A stretch of DNA of 64,000 nt from M3007 sp037445225. Lineage in GTDB: Bacteria > Bacteroidota > Bacteroidia > Chitinophagales > Saprospiraceae. The DNA lies in contig JBBIKW010000011.1 in the NCBI GenBank assembly GCA_037445225.1, positions 1-64,000 on the forward strand. The letters run 5' to 3'. The translations under genes were made by a program, and so were the position numbers. The notes below the pieces were generated by a model. That model was not told the origin of the DNA. It saw only the letters and a program-made list of their open reading frames with translations, and did not search any database. Every line of letters starts with the position of its first letter. The first letter of the stretch is position 1. Shown piece by piece: positions 24,916 through 34,700 of this stretch.

Positions 24916-25443
24916 TTATTTAAGTATCTGAAACCGAATGGGCAACACAAAACGCACGTTCACCTTCACACCGTTATGCTCGCCCGGTATCCAGTTGGGC
25001 ATAGCAGATACGACCCGAACCGCCTCGGCGCCACATCCGCCCCCGATATCCTTGAGTATTTCGACAGAGGAAATCTGCCCCTCTGTATTCACGACAAAGC
25101 GCACCACTACAATACCCTGAATATTATTCTCTAAGGCGATACGCGGATATCGGAGATTCTCGAGGAGATACTTCATTAGGGCCTCCTCTCCACCGGGGAA
25201 TTCGGGCTTTTTTACGACGAACTCGTATATTGGCTGCTCCTCTCGTGGTTTGGGCGGCGGCGGTGGTGGCGGCTCAGGAGCTTTGGAAGGGTCGGGCAAA
25301 GCCACTTTTAGATCGGGGCTGCCCTCTTGTGTCATGCGGCTGGGGTTTGCTCTTTTCAAATCCTCCACGGTGGGTAATTCCTCCTCGTCGCGCACCTCCT
25401 CATCGGCCTTGACGACCGGCTTCATGAATTTCACCGTGCGCAC
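24916..25443 (-). CDS. tonB: TonB, C-terminal part (frameshifted from 25455-25751)
   Basis: A 175-residue reading frame with the periplasmic part of TonB: acidic DEEVRDEEELP, a Pro-rich spacer (KAPEPPPPPPPKP), then the C-terminal domain FPGGEEALMKYLLENLRYP and IQGIVVVRFVV with the receptor-contacting end. It has no membrane helix and only a GTG start, so alone it could not work. The frame upstream is open through TCA-GTA-GCG back to a TGA, overlapping the 3' end of the preceding frame. The two pieces together make one normal Bacteroidota TonB of about 275 residues, with a -1 shift near the A5/C3 run at 25469-25476. Confidence 0.85.
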   Translation of the reverse strand: MRTVKFMKPVVKADEEVRDEEELPTVEDLKRANPSRMTQEGSPDLKVALPDPSKAPEPPPPPPPKPREEQPIYEFVVKKPEFPGGEEALMKYLLENLRYPRIALENNIQGIVVVRFVVNTEGQISSVEILKDIGGGCGAEAVRVVSAMPNWIPGEHNGVKVNVRFVLPIRFQILK

Positions 25444-25454
25444 TTGGGGCGGCG

Positions 25455-25751
25455 CTACTGAGGCTCTTTGGGTTTTTCCGGCTCAGCTACTGGAGGCGGC
25501 GCTTGCAGCTGGGCGTAAGGTGTTACGCTCACCTCTACCCGCATTTCTGAAGTAGGCTCTCGGCGGCTGCTTTGTAGGAGTAGCCACATCAAGGGAGAAC
25601 CATATAGCAGGCCAAGTATAAGAAGACTTCCTCCTACACTCCTGAGAAGATGTGCGAGCCGACGCCAGCAGAGTATGTAGGCTCCGTACTCCTTATTCTT
25701 CAGAGCGAACAACACTTCTTCGAAATTGTCAGAGCGAAATGTATCGTCCAT
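25455..25751 (-). CDS. tonB: TonB, N-terminal anchor part (frameshifted)
   Basis: A 98-residue frame holding the cytoplasmic and membrane part of TonB: the Bacteroidota signature KNKEYGAY at about residue 17, one transmembrane helix (GGSLLILGLLYGSPLMWLLL) and the beginning of the Pro-rich linker (APPPVAEPEKP). It ends at a TAG in the linker, just where the C-terminal frame begins. No canonical X-XXY-YYZ slippery heptamer is in register, so programmed shifting is not supported. A lost base, or a sequencing error in the A or C run, is the simplest reading. Fourth gene of the exbB-exbD-exbD-tonB operon. Confidence 0.85.
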   Translation of the reverse strand: MDDTFRSDNFEEVLFALKNKEYGAYILCWRRLAHLLRSVGGSLLILGLLYGSPLMWLLLQSSRREPTSEMRVEVSVTPYAQLQAPPPVAEPEKPKEPQ

Positions 25752-25780
25752 AGCAGAGCGGTTTAGTAAAGCTGGCTATA

Positions 25781-26320
25781 TTACTTAGGTAGGCGTGCGC
25801 CCGCCTGCTGCAGGAGGCCGAGTTCTTCCTCATGGAGATTGTCTATAGCATAGCGGCCGATACGGCTGATGTTCATCTCGTCGAGCAGCGCTACTACGTT
25901 TTGAAAAGTGCAGTCGGGATGGGGCTTAATAAGTACAACAGGTTTATCCGTTTTGCTGGCGAAATCCTTAAGTACGGCGCGAATGCCGGTAGGATGATAG
26001 TTCGACGGTCGAATGGCGGCAAGAGCGAGCAAGCCGCGGTAGTAGTACAGTTGGTCGTCGGGCAAAACTATTAGCGTGAGCGCCTGAGAAGCCTTGACCG
26101 ATTGTACTTCCTGGGTGCGGGTCTGTGCATCGTCGGGCACCGGCATGACTAATTCCATTCCGCGCGGACGGTACATAGTAGTTGAAAGCATGAAGAAAGT
26201 CAGCAACAAAAAAGCCATATCTACCATCGAGTTCATGTCGGTGGTAATACCCGCCTTTTCTTTTACCCGCCCTAACCGCCGCAGGCGATTGGGATTGGGA
26301 AGTTCATCAATATCCAGCAT
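25781..26320 (-). CDS. exbD: ExbD/TolR family proton-channel protein (second copy)
   Basis: A 179-residue biopolymer-transport protein. The N-terminal cytoplasmic stretch is followed by one transmembrane helix containing the essential acidic residue (DMNSMVDMAFLLLTFFML), then a periplasmic domain (VLIKPHPDCTFQNVVALLDEMN). ExbD forms the peptidoglycan-binding, proton-conducting partner of ExbB. Its start overlaps the upstream exbD by 14 bases, indicating coupled translation. Having two different ExbD proteins is normal for Ton operons of this phylum. Confidence 0.92.
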   Translation of the reverse strand: MLDIDELPNPNRLRRLGRVKEKAGITTDMNSMVDMAFLLLTFFMLSTTMYRPRGMELVMPVPDDAQTRTQEVQSVKASQALTLIVLPDDQLYYYRGLLALAAIRPSNYHPTGIRAVLKDFASKTDKPVVLIKPHPDCTFQNVVALLDEMNISRIGRYAIDNLHEEELGLLQQAGARLPK

Positions 26321-26921
26321 CGTCGGTCATCTTGTTGGGCTGCGTAATGAGGGTAAAGCGCAGCACATTCAGTTCGGTTAAGGTATTGATCGCCTTTTCC
26401 ACCTTCTTATACGGCGCATGGGCATCTGCCTTAACGGCTATGCGCAGGCGAGGGATGGTAACGCGAGCCAGCACAATCCAGTCGGCCAATTCGTTTTTTT
26501 CGCCTACGGTGGGTATGCCCGGCTGAGGAAAGTGTTTGCGCTGCTCCGGCGGTGTCTGCAGGAGGGCGCGCAGCTGGCTGCTCGGTACACCAAAACCCGA
26601 TAGCGCCTCAAAGGCCCGATACTCTGCCTCTGTGTAAGCTATCTGATGGACCTGGCCGTGCTGCTGCAACCAAGCGCGTCGCGCCTGCGGAGTTGCCATG
26701 CTGAGATAAGTCCGCCCTTCGCGGTCTATCGATATGGTGAGCAGGTCGGTCATAGGCAGGTTAAGTCCAGCCACCGACCGCGGCATCTGCACGCTTACAA
26801 CCTCTCCCGTCTTAAAAGTGGTAGCCAACAAGAAGAACGTGACCAGGAAAAAGGCCATGTCCACCATTGGCGTCATGTCTATTGAGGGCGTTCTCGGGTG
26901 CGATAGGGTGCTAAATCGCAT
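26307..26921 (-). CDS. exbD: ExbD/TolR family proton-channel protein (first copy)
   Basis: A 204-residue protein with the ExbD layout: an N-terminal SIDMTPMVDMAFFLVTFFLLAT helix with the proton-binding Asp, then a periplasmic domain longer than in the second copy and ending with PYKKVEKAINTLTELN. It lies 13 bases after the restored end of exbB (26935), but 110 bases after the premature stop, which supports the view that exbB is frameshifted. Confidence 0.92.
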   Translation of the reverse strand: MRFSTLSHPRTPSIDMTPMVDMAFFLVTFFLLATTFKTGEVVSVQMPRSVAGLNLPMTDLLTISIDREGRTYLSMATPQARRAWLQQHGQVHQIAYTEAEYRAFEALSGFGVPSSQLRALLQTPPEQRKHFPQPGIPTVGEKNELADWIVLARVTIPRLRIAVKADAHAPYKKVEKAINTLTELNVLRFTLITQPNKMTDDAGY

Positions 26922-26934
26922 CGCTGGGCTCTTT

Positions 26935-27034
26935 TTAGTCGGCGAAAAACTTAATCTTTAGGCTATGGATAATGCTAAAGGCAACCTCGTCGATCGTGTA
27001 AGTGATGCGCTCGATTTGCTTGTTGAACGAGTTA
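26935..27034 (-). pseudogene. exbB: Detached C-terminal tail of exbB
   Basis: Just after the exbB stop, another frame of the same strand encodes SFNKQIERITYTIDE, then VAFSIIHSLKIK, ending at a TAA (26935-26937). This is the missing ExbB C-terminus (family pattern FYN-x7-E). The frames are separated by a 4-bp tandem duplication (GTTA-GTTA at 27031-27038 on the plus strand, TAAC-TAAC in the mRNA). Removing one TAAC gives a continuous FYN-SFNKQIE reading with family-like spacing and a 263-residue protein. Confidence 0.85.
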
Positions 27035-27730
27035 GTTATAGAACACGATGGTGAAGGCAGCAGTGGTAATACCCAAAGCAGTGGTAACCAGCGCCTGCGA
27101 AATACCGCCTGCGAGCCCCACCGGGTCGGGCTCGCCTACCCGCGCTAAGGCAGCGAATGCCCGGATCATACCGGTAACTGTGCCCAACAGACCCACTAAT
27201 GTGGAAATCTGCGCCACCGTACCTAAGATAAACATGTTGGTACTGAGCTCCGACACCTCCAACTGGGTAGCTTCTTCCAGCTCTTTCTGAATGAGGTAAA
27301 TGTCCTTCTGGTCGATATCCTTACTCGACTTTCGGCTCAAGAATACTTCCGTACCCGTCCGAACTACACTTCCAACAGCTCCGCGCTGCTCGTCGCTCAC
27401 CGCCACCAGCTGCGCATAGTCGTCTGCCGCCAAAGCCGCTTTGACTTTTTGGACAAAACCCCTTAGGTCGCCCTGCCCGCGCGATAGGCGAAGCGATAGA
27501 TATCGCTCAATAATGTATACTAACGCAATGAATTGAAAGCTAAGCAACGGAATCACTAAAGGACCACCCTTATAGATAGTACCCAACACGTTCCCTTTAA
27601 TCGGTTCTCCCTGGATATTGCCCCCTTCGAAGTTCGACGGATGGCCTAACACATAAGTGTAGACTAAATACCCAAAAACCACCAAGAGGGGCAAGACCAC
27701 GTAAGCCAGTTTTGCATTGATGTTCTTCAC
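27032..27730 (-). CDS. exbB: ExbB/MotA/TolQ proton-channel protein, truncated by frameshift
   Basis: A 232-residue frame of an ExbB-type channel subunit. It shows an N-terminal membrane helix (YVVLPLLVVFGYLVYTYVL), a second (GGPLVIPLLSFQFIALVYI) and the conserved pair of helices STLVGLLGTVTGMIRAFAAL and ALVTTALGITTAAFTIVFYN. It stops at TAA right after FYN because of a 4-bp TAAC duplication, losing 31 C-terminal residues found in another frame. The channel core is complete, so some activity may remain. The start is GTG (27730). First gene of the Ton energy operon. Confidence 0.88.
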   Translation of the reverse strand: MKNINAKLAYVVLPLLVVFGYLVYTYVLGHPSNFEGGNIQGEPIKGNVLGTIYKGGPLVIPLLSFQFIALVYIIERYLSLRLSRGQGDLRGFVQKVKAALAADDYAQLVAVSDEQRGAVGSVVRTGTEVFLSRKSSKDIDQKDIYLIQKELEEATQLEVSELSTNMFILGTVAQISTLVGLLGTVTGMIRAFAALARVGEPDPVGLAGGISQALVTTALGITTAAFTIVFYN

Positions 27731-27892
27731 GACGCAGTGCTGTTTTACAGGGTTAAAGTTGGTGTTTCAGACTTTCTCGAGGGAGTTTCCTGTATCAGCG
27801 AACGAGCTAATTTTTTTCATTGCGCGCAGCGACCGCTTTCCGTAAAGCCCTTCTCAGAAAGAGCGCTCACCTTGCGGATATGTGGGAACTTC

Positions 27893-27900
27893 TACCTTTG
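27893..27900 (+). promoter_or_regulatory. -7 box for the 27905 gene
   Basis: TACCTTTG lies 4 bases before the ATG at 27905, with a TTG at 27872-27874 (18-bp spacer) as a possible -33 element. This predicts a leaderless message. Confidence 0.6.
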
Positions 27901-27904
27901 CGCC

Positions 27905-28387
27905 ATGAGCCATGCCTTTTCTGAGTTTGTTGGGCTGTTTCCCCCTATCCACATGCCGATCGTTCTGGGCGAAGACACCCACCATATCTTCTCTCAGGAA
28001 AACAAGCCGCTGCCACAACACATAGTGGAGCAGTTTATCTCGCCGTTAGAGGCCTCTTCAGCGAGCGATGAGTTTGTTGAATACGTGCCGTGTCTGTCTA
28101 TTGCCGGCACAGAGGGATTCGTTGCGCTTATTTGGTGGAAGGCCGCTTTGTTGAGCTATGAGTATATTTTAGCGACGTTTACACTTCAGGGGGAACTTAT
28201 CGATCGACGTGTCATTGCCTTTACGCGCGTCAAAGAGGGAGCCATTTTCCGCGCCATGGCTACCATCGACGAAGATTGGAACATCTTCATCGCCGAAGGT
28301 GAAGCTTCTGGAGAAGACGACTCCTTCGATGCGACGACCTCGCGCATGCGCGAATTAGAGCTGATGCCCGATGGGCGCATTGTCTGA
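27905..28387 (+). CDS. Hypothetical cytoplasmic protein, 160 residues
   Basis: A protein of unknown function without signal peptide or membrane helix. It is mixed alpha/beta and acidic, with a hydrophobic ALIWWKAALLSYEYILATF stretch in the middle and an acidic end (EASGEDDSFD). The ATG at 27905 is chosen because a perfect promoter box lies 4 bases upstream; the open frame extends a further 56 codons upstream, but those are pre-promoter sequence. It is divergent from the Ton operon and 35 bases ahead of the amylase gene. I recognise no domain. Confidence 0.65.
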   Translation: MSHAFSEFVGLFPPIHMPIVLGEDTHHIFSQENKPLPQHIVEQFISPLEASSASDEFVEYVPCLSIAGTEGFVALIWWKAALLSYEYILATFTLQGELIDRRVIAFTRVKEGAIFRAMATIDEDWNIFIAEGEASGEDDSFDATTSRMRELELMPDGRIV

Positions 28388-28422
28388 CTTTTGATTGCCT
28401 GTGCTTTTGCCCATTCTGCGAT

Positions 28423-30342
28423 ATGCTACGAAGAAGAGATTTCCCTACGCCATATTTTGGGACAGCGCTGCTGTGTCTGTTCTCTGCAGCGAGCCTTTGG
28501 GCTCAGCCGATGGAGCAAACGCGCGCCCGAATAGTGCCGACAACTCCATCGGAGTGTCGTGTGGAGCCACCCAACTGGTGGATCGGGATGCAGCATCGCC
28601 GCGTCGAAGTGCTGTTGCATCGACCAGGGCTCCACGCCTTCGACGTGCGCTTAGGGCGAACTCGAGGAGTCGTCTTGGAGCGCATCGTCCGCGGAGATAG
28701 CCCTAACTACTTATTCCTCACCCTGAATATATCGCCCAAGGCGCCGCCGCAAGAGGTACCTATTTTGCTACAGCACCGCGATAGTGCGGAGATGGCTTTT
28801 ACCGTTCCGTTTTCCCTACTAGCCCGAGATGCAGCGCCCAAGGCTCAGGGGTTAACCTCTCGCGACGTGATCTACCTCATCATGCCCGACCGCTTTGCTA
28901 ACGGCGACCCTTCGAACGACAACATTCCGGGCATGCTCGACACGTTAGCACGCGACTCCTTGTTGGGCCGACACGGTGGTGATCTAAAGGGCATCCTCGA
29001 CCGATTGGACTACCTCCAAGACTTGGGGGTCACAGCTATTTGGCTAAATCCAGAATTGGAAAACGACCAAGCGCAGGCGTCGTATCACGGCTATGCCATT
29101 ACCGACCTTTATCGGATCGACCGCCGCTTGGGCACCAACGAACTGTACCGACAACTGGTACGCGCCTGTCATCAGCGCGGCATGAAGGTGATACGCGACG
29201 TAGTGCCCAACCATATCGGCAACAACCACTACTGGATGCGCGACTTACCCATGCGCGACTGGATAAACACCTGGCCGGAGATGACCCAGACCTCCTATCG
29301 CGCCACTACCCTATTGGATCCGTACGCTTCTGAATATGACCGCAAGCGATTCAGCGACGGCTGGTTTGTGCCTACGATGCCCGACCTCAACCAGCGCAAT
29401 CCCCACGTAGCCACCTATCTTATCCAGCAAGCTATCTGGTGGGTGGAATACGCTGGTATCGATGCCTTCCGCATCGACACCTATACGTATCCCGATCAAG
29501 CCTTCATGAGCCGCTTCTGCCGAGCCCTGCGCACGGAGTACCCTACCCTATTTCTATTTGGCGAAATCTGGGAGCACGGCGTTATCCCGCAGGGATTTTT
29601 TGCCGACAATCAGCCCATGCGGCGCGCGCAGTTCGACTCTGACCTCCCTAGTGTGCTCGACTTTCAGCTCTGCTTTGCCCTGCACGAGGCGCTCACGCGC
29701 GAACAGGGCTGGACGGAAGGCGTCTCTCGGCTATACTACACCCTCGTAAAAGACTATTTCTACGAAAACCCCATGCACAATGTCGTCTTTGTAGACAACC
29801 ACGACTTTACTCGCTTTTTCTCTGCGGTAGGTGAAGACCTCCGACGTTGGAAATGCGGCATCGCCTGGCTGCTAACTACACGCGGCATACCCCAGCTTTA
29901 TTACGGCACTGAAATCCTCAGTACCGGCTTTGAAGCGCCTTCGCACGGCAATATTCGAAAGGACTTTCCCGGCGGATGGCCCGACGACCTGGTGAATAAG
30001 TTTATACCCGAAGGGCGAACAGCCCAAGAAACCGAGGCCTTCTCTTTTCTGCGCACCCTGCTCCACTATCGGTACCGCACACCAGCCCTTTATGCTGGAA
30101 AGCTGATGCATTTCGTACCCGAGCGCGGGGTATACGTCTATTTTCGATACGACGACGCTAAAACCATCATGGTCGTATTGAACACGGCCAAAGAAGACCG
30201 AACGATCGACTTGGAGCGCTTCGCGGAGCGACTTCAGAAGTTTCGCCGAGGTATGGATGTGCTTCGCGGAGAAACGCTCGAGCTGAATAAGACGCTGGAC
30301 ATCCCCGCCTATAGCCCGTTGGTGCTGGAGCTCCTGCCGTAA
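28423..30342 (+). CDS. Alpha-amylase family glycoside hydrolase (GH13)
   Basis: A 639-residue exported enzyme with a signal peptide (LLCLFSAASLWAQ). Residues about 45-130 form a cyclomaltodextrinase/neopullulanase-type N-domain (VEPPNWWIGM). The GH13 barrel has all four conserved regions: DVVPNHIG, FRIDTYTY with the nucleophile Asp, LFGEIWEHG with the acid/base Glu, and FVDNHDFTRF. A C-terminal beta-domain follows. It should hydrolyse alpha-1,4 (and perhaps alpha-1,6) glucan oligomers in the periplasm or at the surface, as SusA-like enzymes do. No susC/susD genes are near. Confidence 0.92.
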   Translation: MLRRRDFPTPYFGTALLCLFSAASLWAQPMEQTRARIVPTTPSECRVEPPNWWIGMQHRRVEVLLHRPGLHAFDVRLGRTRGVVLERIVRGDSPNYLFLTLNISPKAPPQEVPILLQHRDSAEMAFTVPFSLLARDAAPKAQGLTSRDVIYLIMPDRFANGDPSNDNIPGMLDTLARDSLLGRHGGDLKGILDRLDYLQDLGVTAIWLNPELENDQAQASYHGYAITDLYRIDRRLGTNELYRQLVRACHQRGMKVIRDVVPNHIGNNHYWMRDLPMRDWINTWPEMTQTSYRATTLLDPYASEYDRKRFSDGWFVPTMPDLNQRNPHVATYLIQQAIWWVEYAGIDAFRIDTYTYPDQAFMSRFCRALRTEYPTLFLFGEIWEHGVIPQGFFADNQPMRRAQFDSDLPSVLDFQLCFALHEALTREQGWTEGVSRLYYTLVKDYFYENPMHNVVFVDNHDFTRFFSAVGEDLRRWKCGIAWLLTTRGIPQLYYGTEILSTGFEAPSHGNIRKDFPGGWPDDLVNKFIPEGRTAQETEAFSFLRTLLHYRYRTPALYAGKLMHFVPERGVYVYFRYDDAKTIMVVLNTAKEDRTIDLERFAERLQKFRRGMDVLRGETLELNKTLDIPAYSPLVLELLP

Positions 30343-30383
30343 GGATACGCCGGAGCGCACCTAAGCGGGAATTACTCCCTCTT

Positions 30384-31559
<1,176 letters not shown>

Positions 31560-31750
31560 AGCCGACAAAGGTCGCAGATTTGAACCACGGCGAGGTGCAG
31601 ATATTTGCCTCCCGATAATTTAAAGGAGCAAGGCGGCGCTTTATGTTTCCTGGAGCCCTTGTGCATCTGCCGCCGTGGCTCAATTTTTGATGCAATGCCT
31701 CTCGCATAAGCGCTTTACTCCTCTTTCTTACCTTCAAAATACATTCTTCC

Positions 31751-34700
31751 ATGAATCGATATACCCTCGTCTCGGTCGAGTTGTGCTGCTTTCTTGCGGT
31801 ATTTGCAACGCAGACGCTGCTTAGGGCAAATAACATCTATTTGAAAAACGGTCAAAACTACTGCATCCTTTCCGATACGAACTCGGTAGAAATAATCTGC
31901 CCACAAGACACCGTGCTGTATTTACCCAAAGGACACTGTAGTGTAAAGTACACGTACAGCGTGACAGCGCTGAGTGGAGGCGATACTTTGTCCCCTATCC
32001 GAGTGAGTGGCCTGCCTTCTGGCGCGGACTTCCCCTTTGGCATCACAGAGAACCACTTCAAGGCCTTCAATACTCAGGGCGACACGGCCAGCTGTACTTT
32101 TACAGTGGAGGTGCAGCTGCAGCCGCTGTCTGTAGCATGCCCAGAAACGGCCACTGTCTATTTAGGGCCAGAATGCTGGACGACAGTACGCCCCGAAATG
32201 TATTTTTTGGAGGATAGCTACCATTCCTGCCCAGAGAAGCTCGGCGCCATGCGGACAGACCCGCTTAAAGAGGGCCCAGCCTTCTTCGATAGCCAAGACC
32301 TTGGCCTTCAAAACTTTTACATTGTCCTCATCGACAGCTTGTTGGAGCAGATGTGCTTGGTAGAAATTGTCGAGGTGCGCGATACCGTGCCGCCAACGCT
32401 CGCTTGCGTAGATCTGCAGATACCCTGTCTTGTGCCGAGAGAGCACCTCACACCCACCTTTTTGCGCGACTCGTTGGGCATTGCTGAAGGCTATCCCAAC
32501 ATTTACGAGGGCTGTCCAGGCGATGTGAGCGTTTTATTTAGCGATGTGTACCAGGCGTATCCGTGCGACTCGATGGAGAAGGCTGGGCTTCTTCGGCGCT
32601 TTTGGACGGTGGTCGATGCGCAGGGAAATTTCAGCACCTGCATCCAGCGCATCGAGCTGGTGCGCGACGCAGATAGTGCCGTATTGCCCGCCGACACGAC
32701 GGTGCTGTGCTCCGCCTCCACCTTGCCTGAGGCTTTGGGTAGACCTTTTTTTCAGGTGGGCGAGCGGCAATACTTCATCGGCGATAGCGCCGTATGTGGT
32801 ATAGGGGTCAGCTACGAGGATGCGCTCTTGCCGGAGTGTGGCGGGCGTAGCGGGCTGATGAAGCGGCTTTGGACAGTGTACGACACCTGTCGGCTCAACG
32901 ACCCCGACGCGATGCAAGTCGGTGAGCAAGTGATCGAGCGCATAGACACCTTGGGCCCTATTGCAGATTGTCCACCTATCGTGGGGGCTACGTTGCTGGC
33001 GGGCGGTTGTTCCGGTCCTGTGGAATTGCCGGGTATCGTTGTTACCGACCATTGCTCCCCGGTGGTTCGAGCTGTACTCCATTGGAACAATGCCGACTCT
33101 TCGGAGGCGAATTTGACGCCTCCCTCAACCCAAGATACCTCTTCCCTGAGCGTTGTTGCTGTATTCGACACCTTGCCCGATCTCTCTGCCGGCCTACTGC
33201 CGATGCGGCTATTGGCATACGACTCGTGCGGCAACGCGGCCACATGTCTCTTTTCGCTGGACGTACGCGATCAGACGCCGCCTACGGCTAAGTGCAAGAG
33301 CACTGTCACTGTATTAGCAGACAGCACAGGGGCAGGCTCTATCTCAGCGTCGATGTTCGACGACGGCTCCGAGGACGATTGTCGCTCTGCCGTTCAATTT
33401 AAGGTGCGGCGACAAGCAGTGAGCGCGTGCGATACGATCGGCTACTGGGACGACCGCTTAACCATCTGTTGTGCTGACGTAGGACATCCCTTCCCAGCGG
33501 TTGTACGGGTATACGATGCAGCACTGCCCATGGGGCCCGTCTCGGATACCATTGCCGACATGCATTTTGCCGAATGTACTACCACCGTAGAAGTACTCTA
33601 CGACTATCCACCCTCTTGTCAGGCACCGCCCGATACGATAGTGGTGTGCGCCGAGTTTGACCCCACGCTCGACAGTTACGGCATCCCTGTGCTCTCTTGC
33701 GGGCTCGACGCGATAGCTGTAGAGCTGGACACCTCTTTATTTCAATGGTCGTGCGGCATAGGTACGTTGGTGCGCACCTTTCGCGTTTTCGACAGCAATG
33801 GCCAAAGCAGTACCTGTAGCCAGCGTATCATTGGAGTAGGCGCTCCGCGGTATTTCATCCGCTTTCCCGACGATGTCGAATGGCTGAACTGTCGGCCACC
33901 TATAGACACGTCTTATCGCCCAGTAATTTTGGGCGAAGGTTGTGAGGATGTCGTCATCTCCTTTACCGACAGCGTGGAGGCCGACGTCTTAGATGCTTGC
34001 CTTTACATTGTGCGGACCTGGACGGTATACAATCGCTGCACCTACGACCCTACTGGAGCGCTCATCGAAGTGCCTAATCCCTCGCCCTCGCCTATTGCCC
34101 AAGACCCTGCCAATTCGACCGGCCCTATTATGTCGGCTCCCGGCACTACGGGCGACTGGTCGCCTTCGATGGTGGCCATCCGCCCCGGCGAAGACCCGAC
34201 TGACTATAGCGCCTTCTGGTCGGCCGATGCCAACGGATACCAGTACGTGCAATACATCAAAGTCGTAGACGGAGAAGAACCCACGCTCGATTGTCCAACG
34301 CACCAAGTGTGGCCTGACATCACTGCGGGCGACCTCAACTTCTGGAGTTCCAACGGCCTGGATATTTGTGAGGCGGAGGTGAACACTGGCATCATTGTCA
34401 CAGATAATTGCTCTGCCGACAGCATGCACATCCGCTTCGAGCTCTTCTTAGACTTAGATGGCAACGGGACTCAAGAGACAGCGGTGAGGGAGCTTCCTGT
34501 ACTCCCTCCCGGCACCTTGAAATACAACAATGTCAACGGTTCTGGAGAGGATTTCTCTTTCGATAATCGGAATATCCCTGCTGATCAGAAGTACCGCTTT
34601 GTCCTGTTGCAAACCACCCGAGGCGACACCGTAGAAGGGCGCCTCGTCTGGAAGGCACTCAGTGCCGACACTCCTCTCGCGCCTAAGTTACCTCGAGGTA

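Noticed and set aside
25455..25490. Programmed -1 ribosomal frameshift in tonB
   Set aside because: No X-XXY-YYZ heptamer lies in the required frame; the in-frame codons GAA-AAA-CCC allow only a single-tRNA slip, so an indel is simpler.
27028..27040. RF2-like +1 programmed frameshift at the exbB TAA
   Set aside because: The codon before the stop (AAC) cannot re-pair with the +1 triplet (ACT), and the visible TAAC duplication explains the break.
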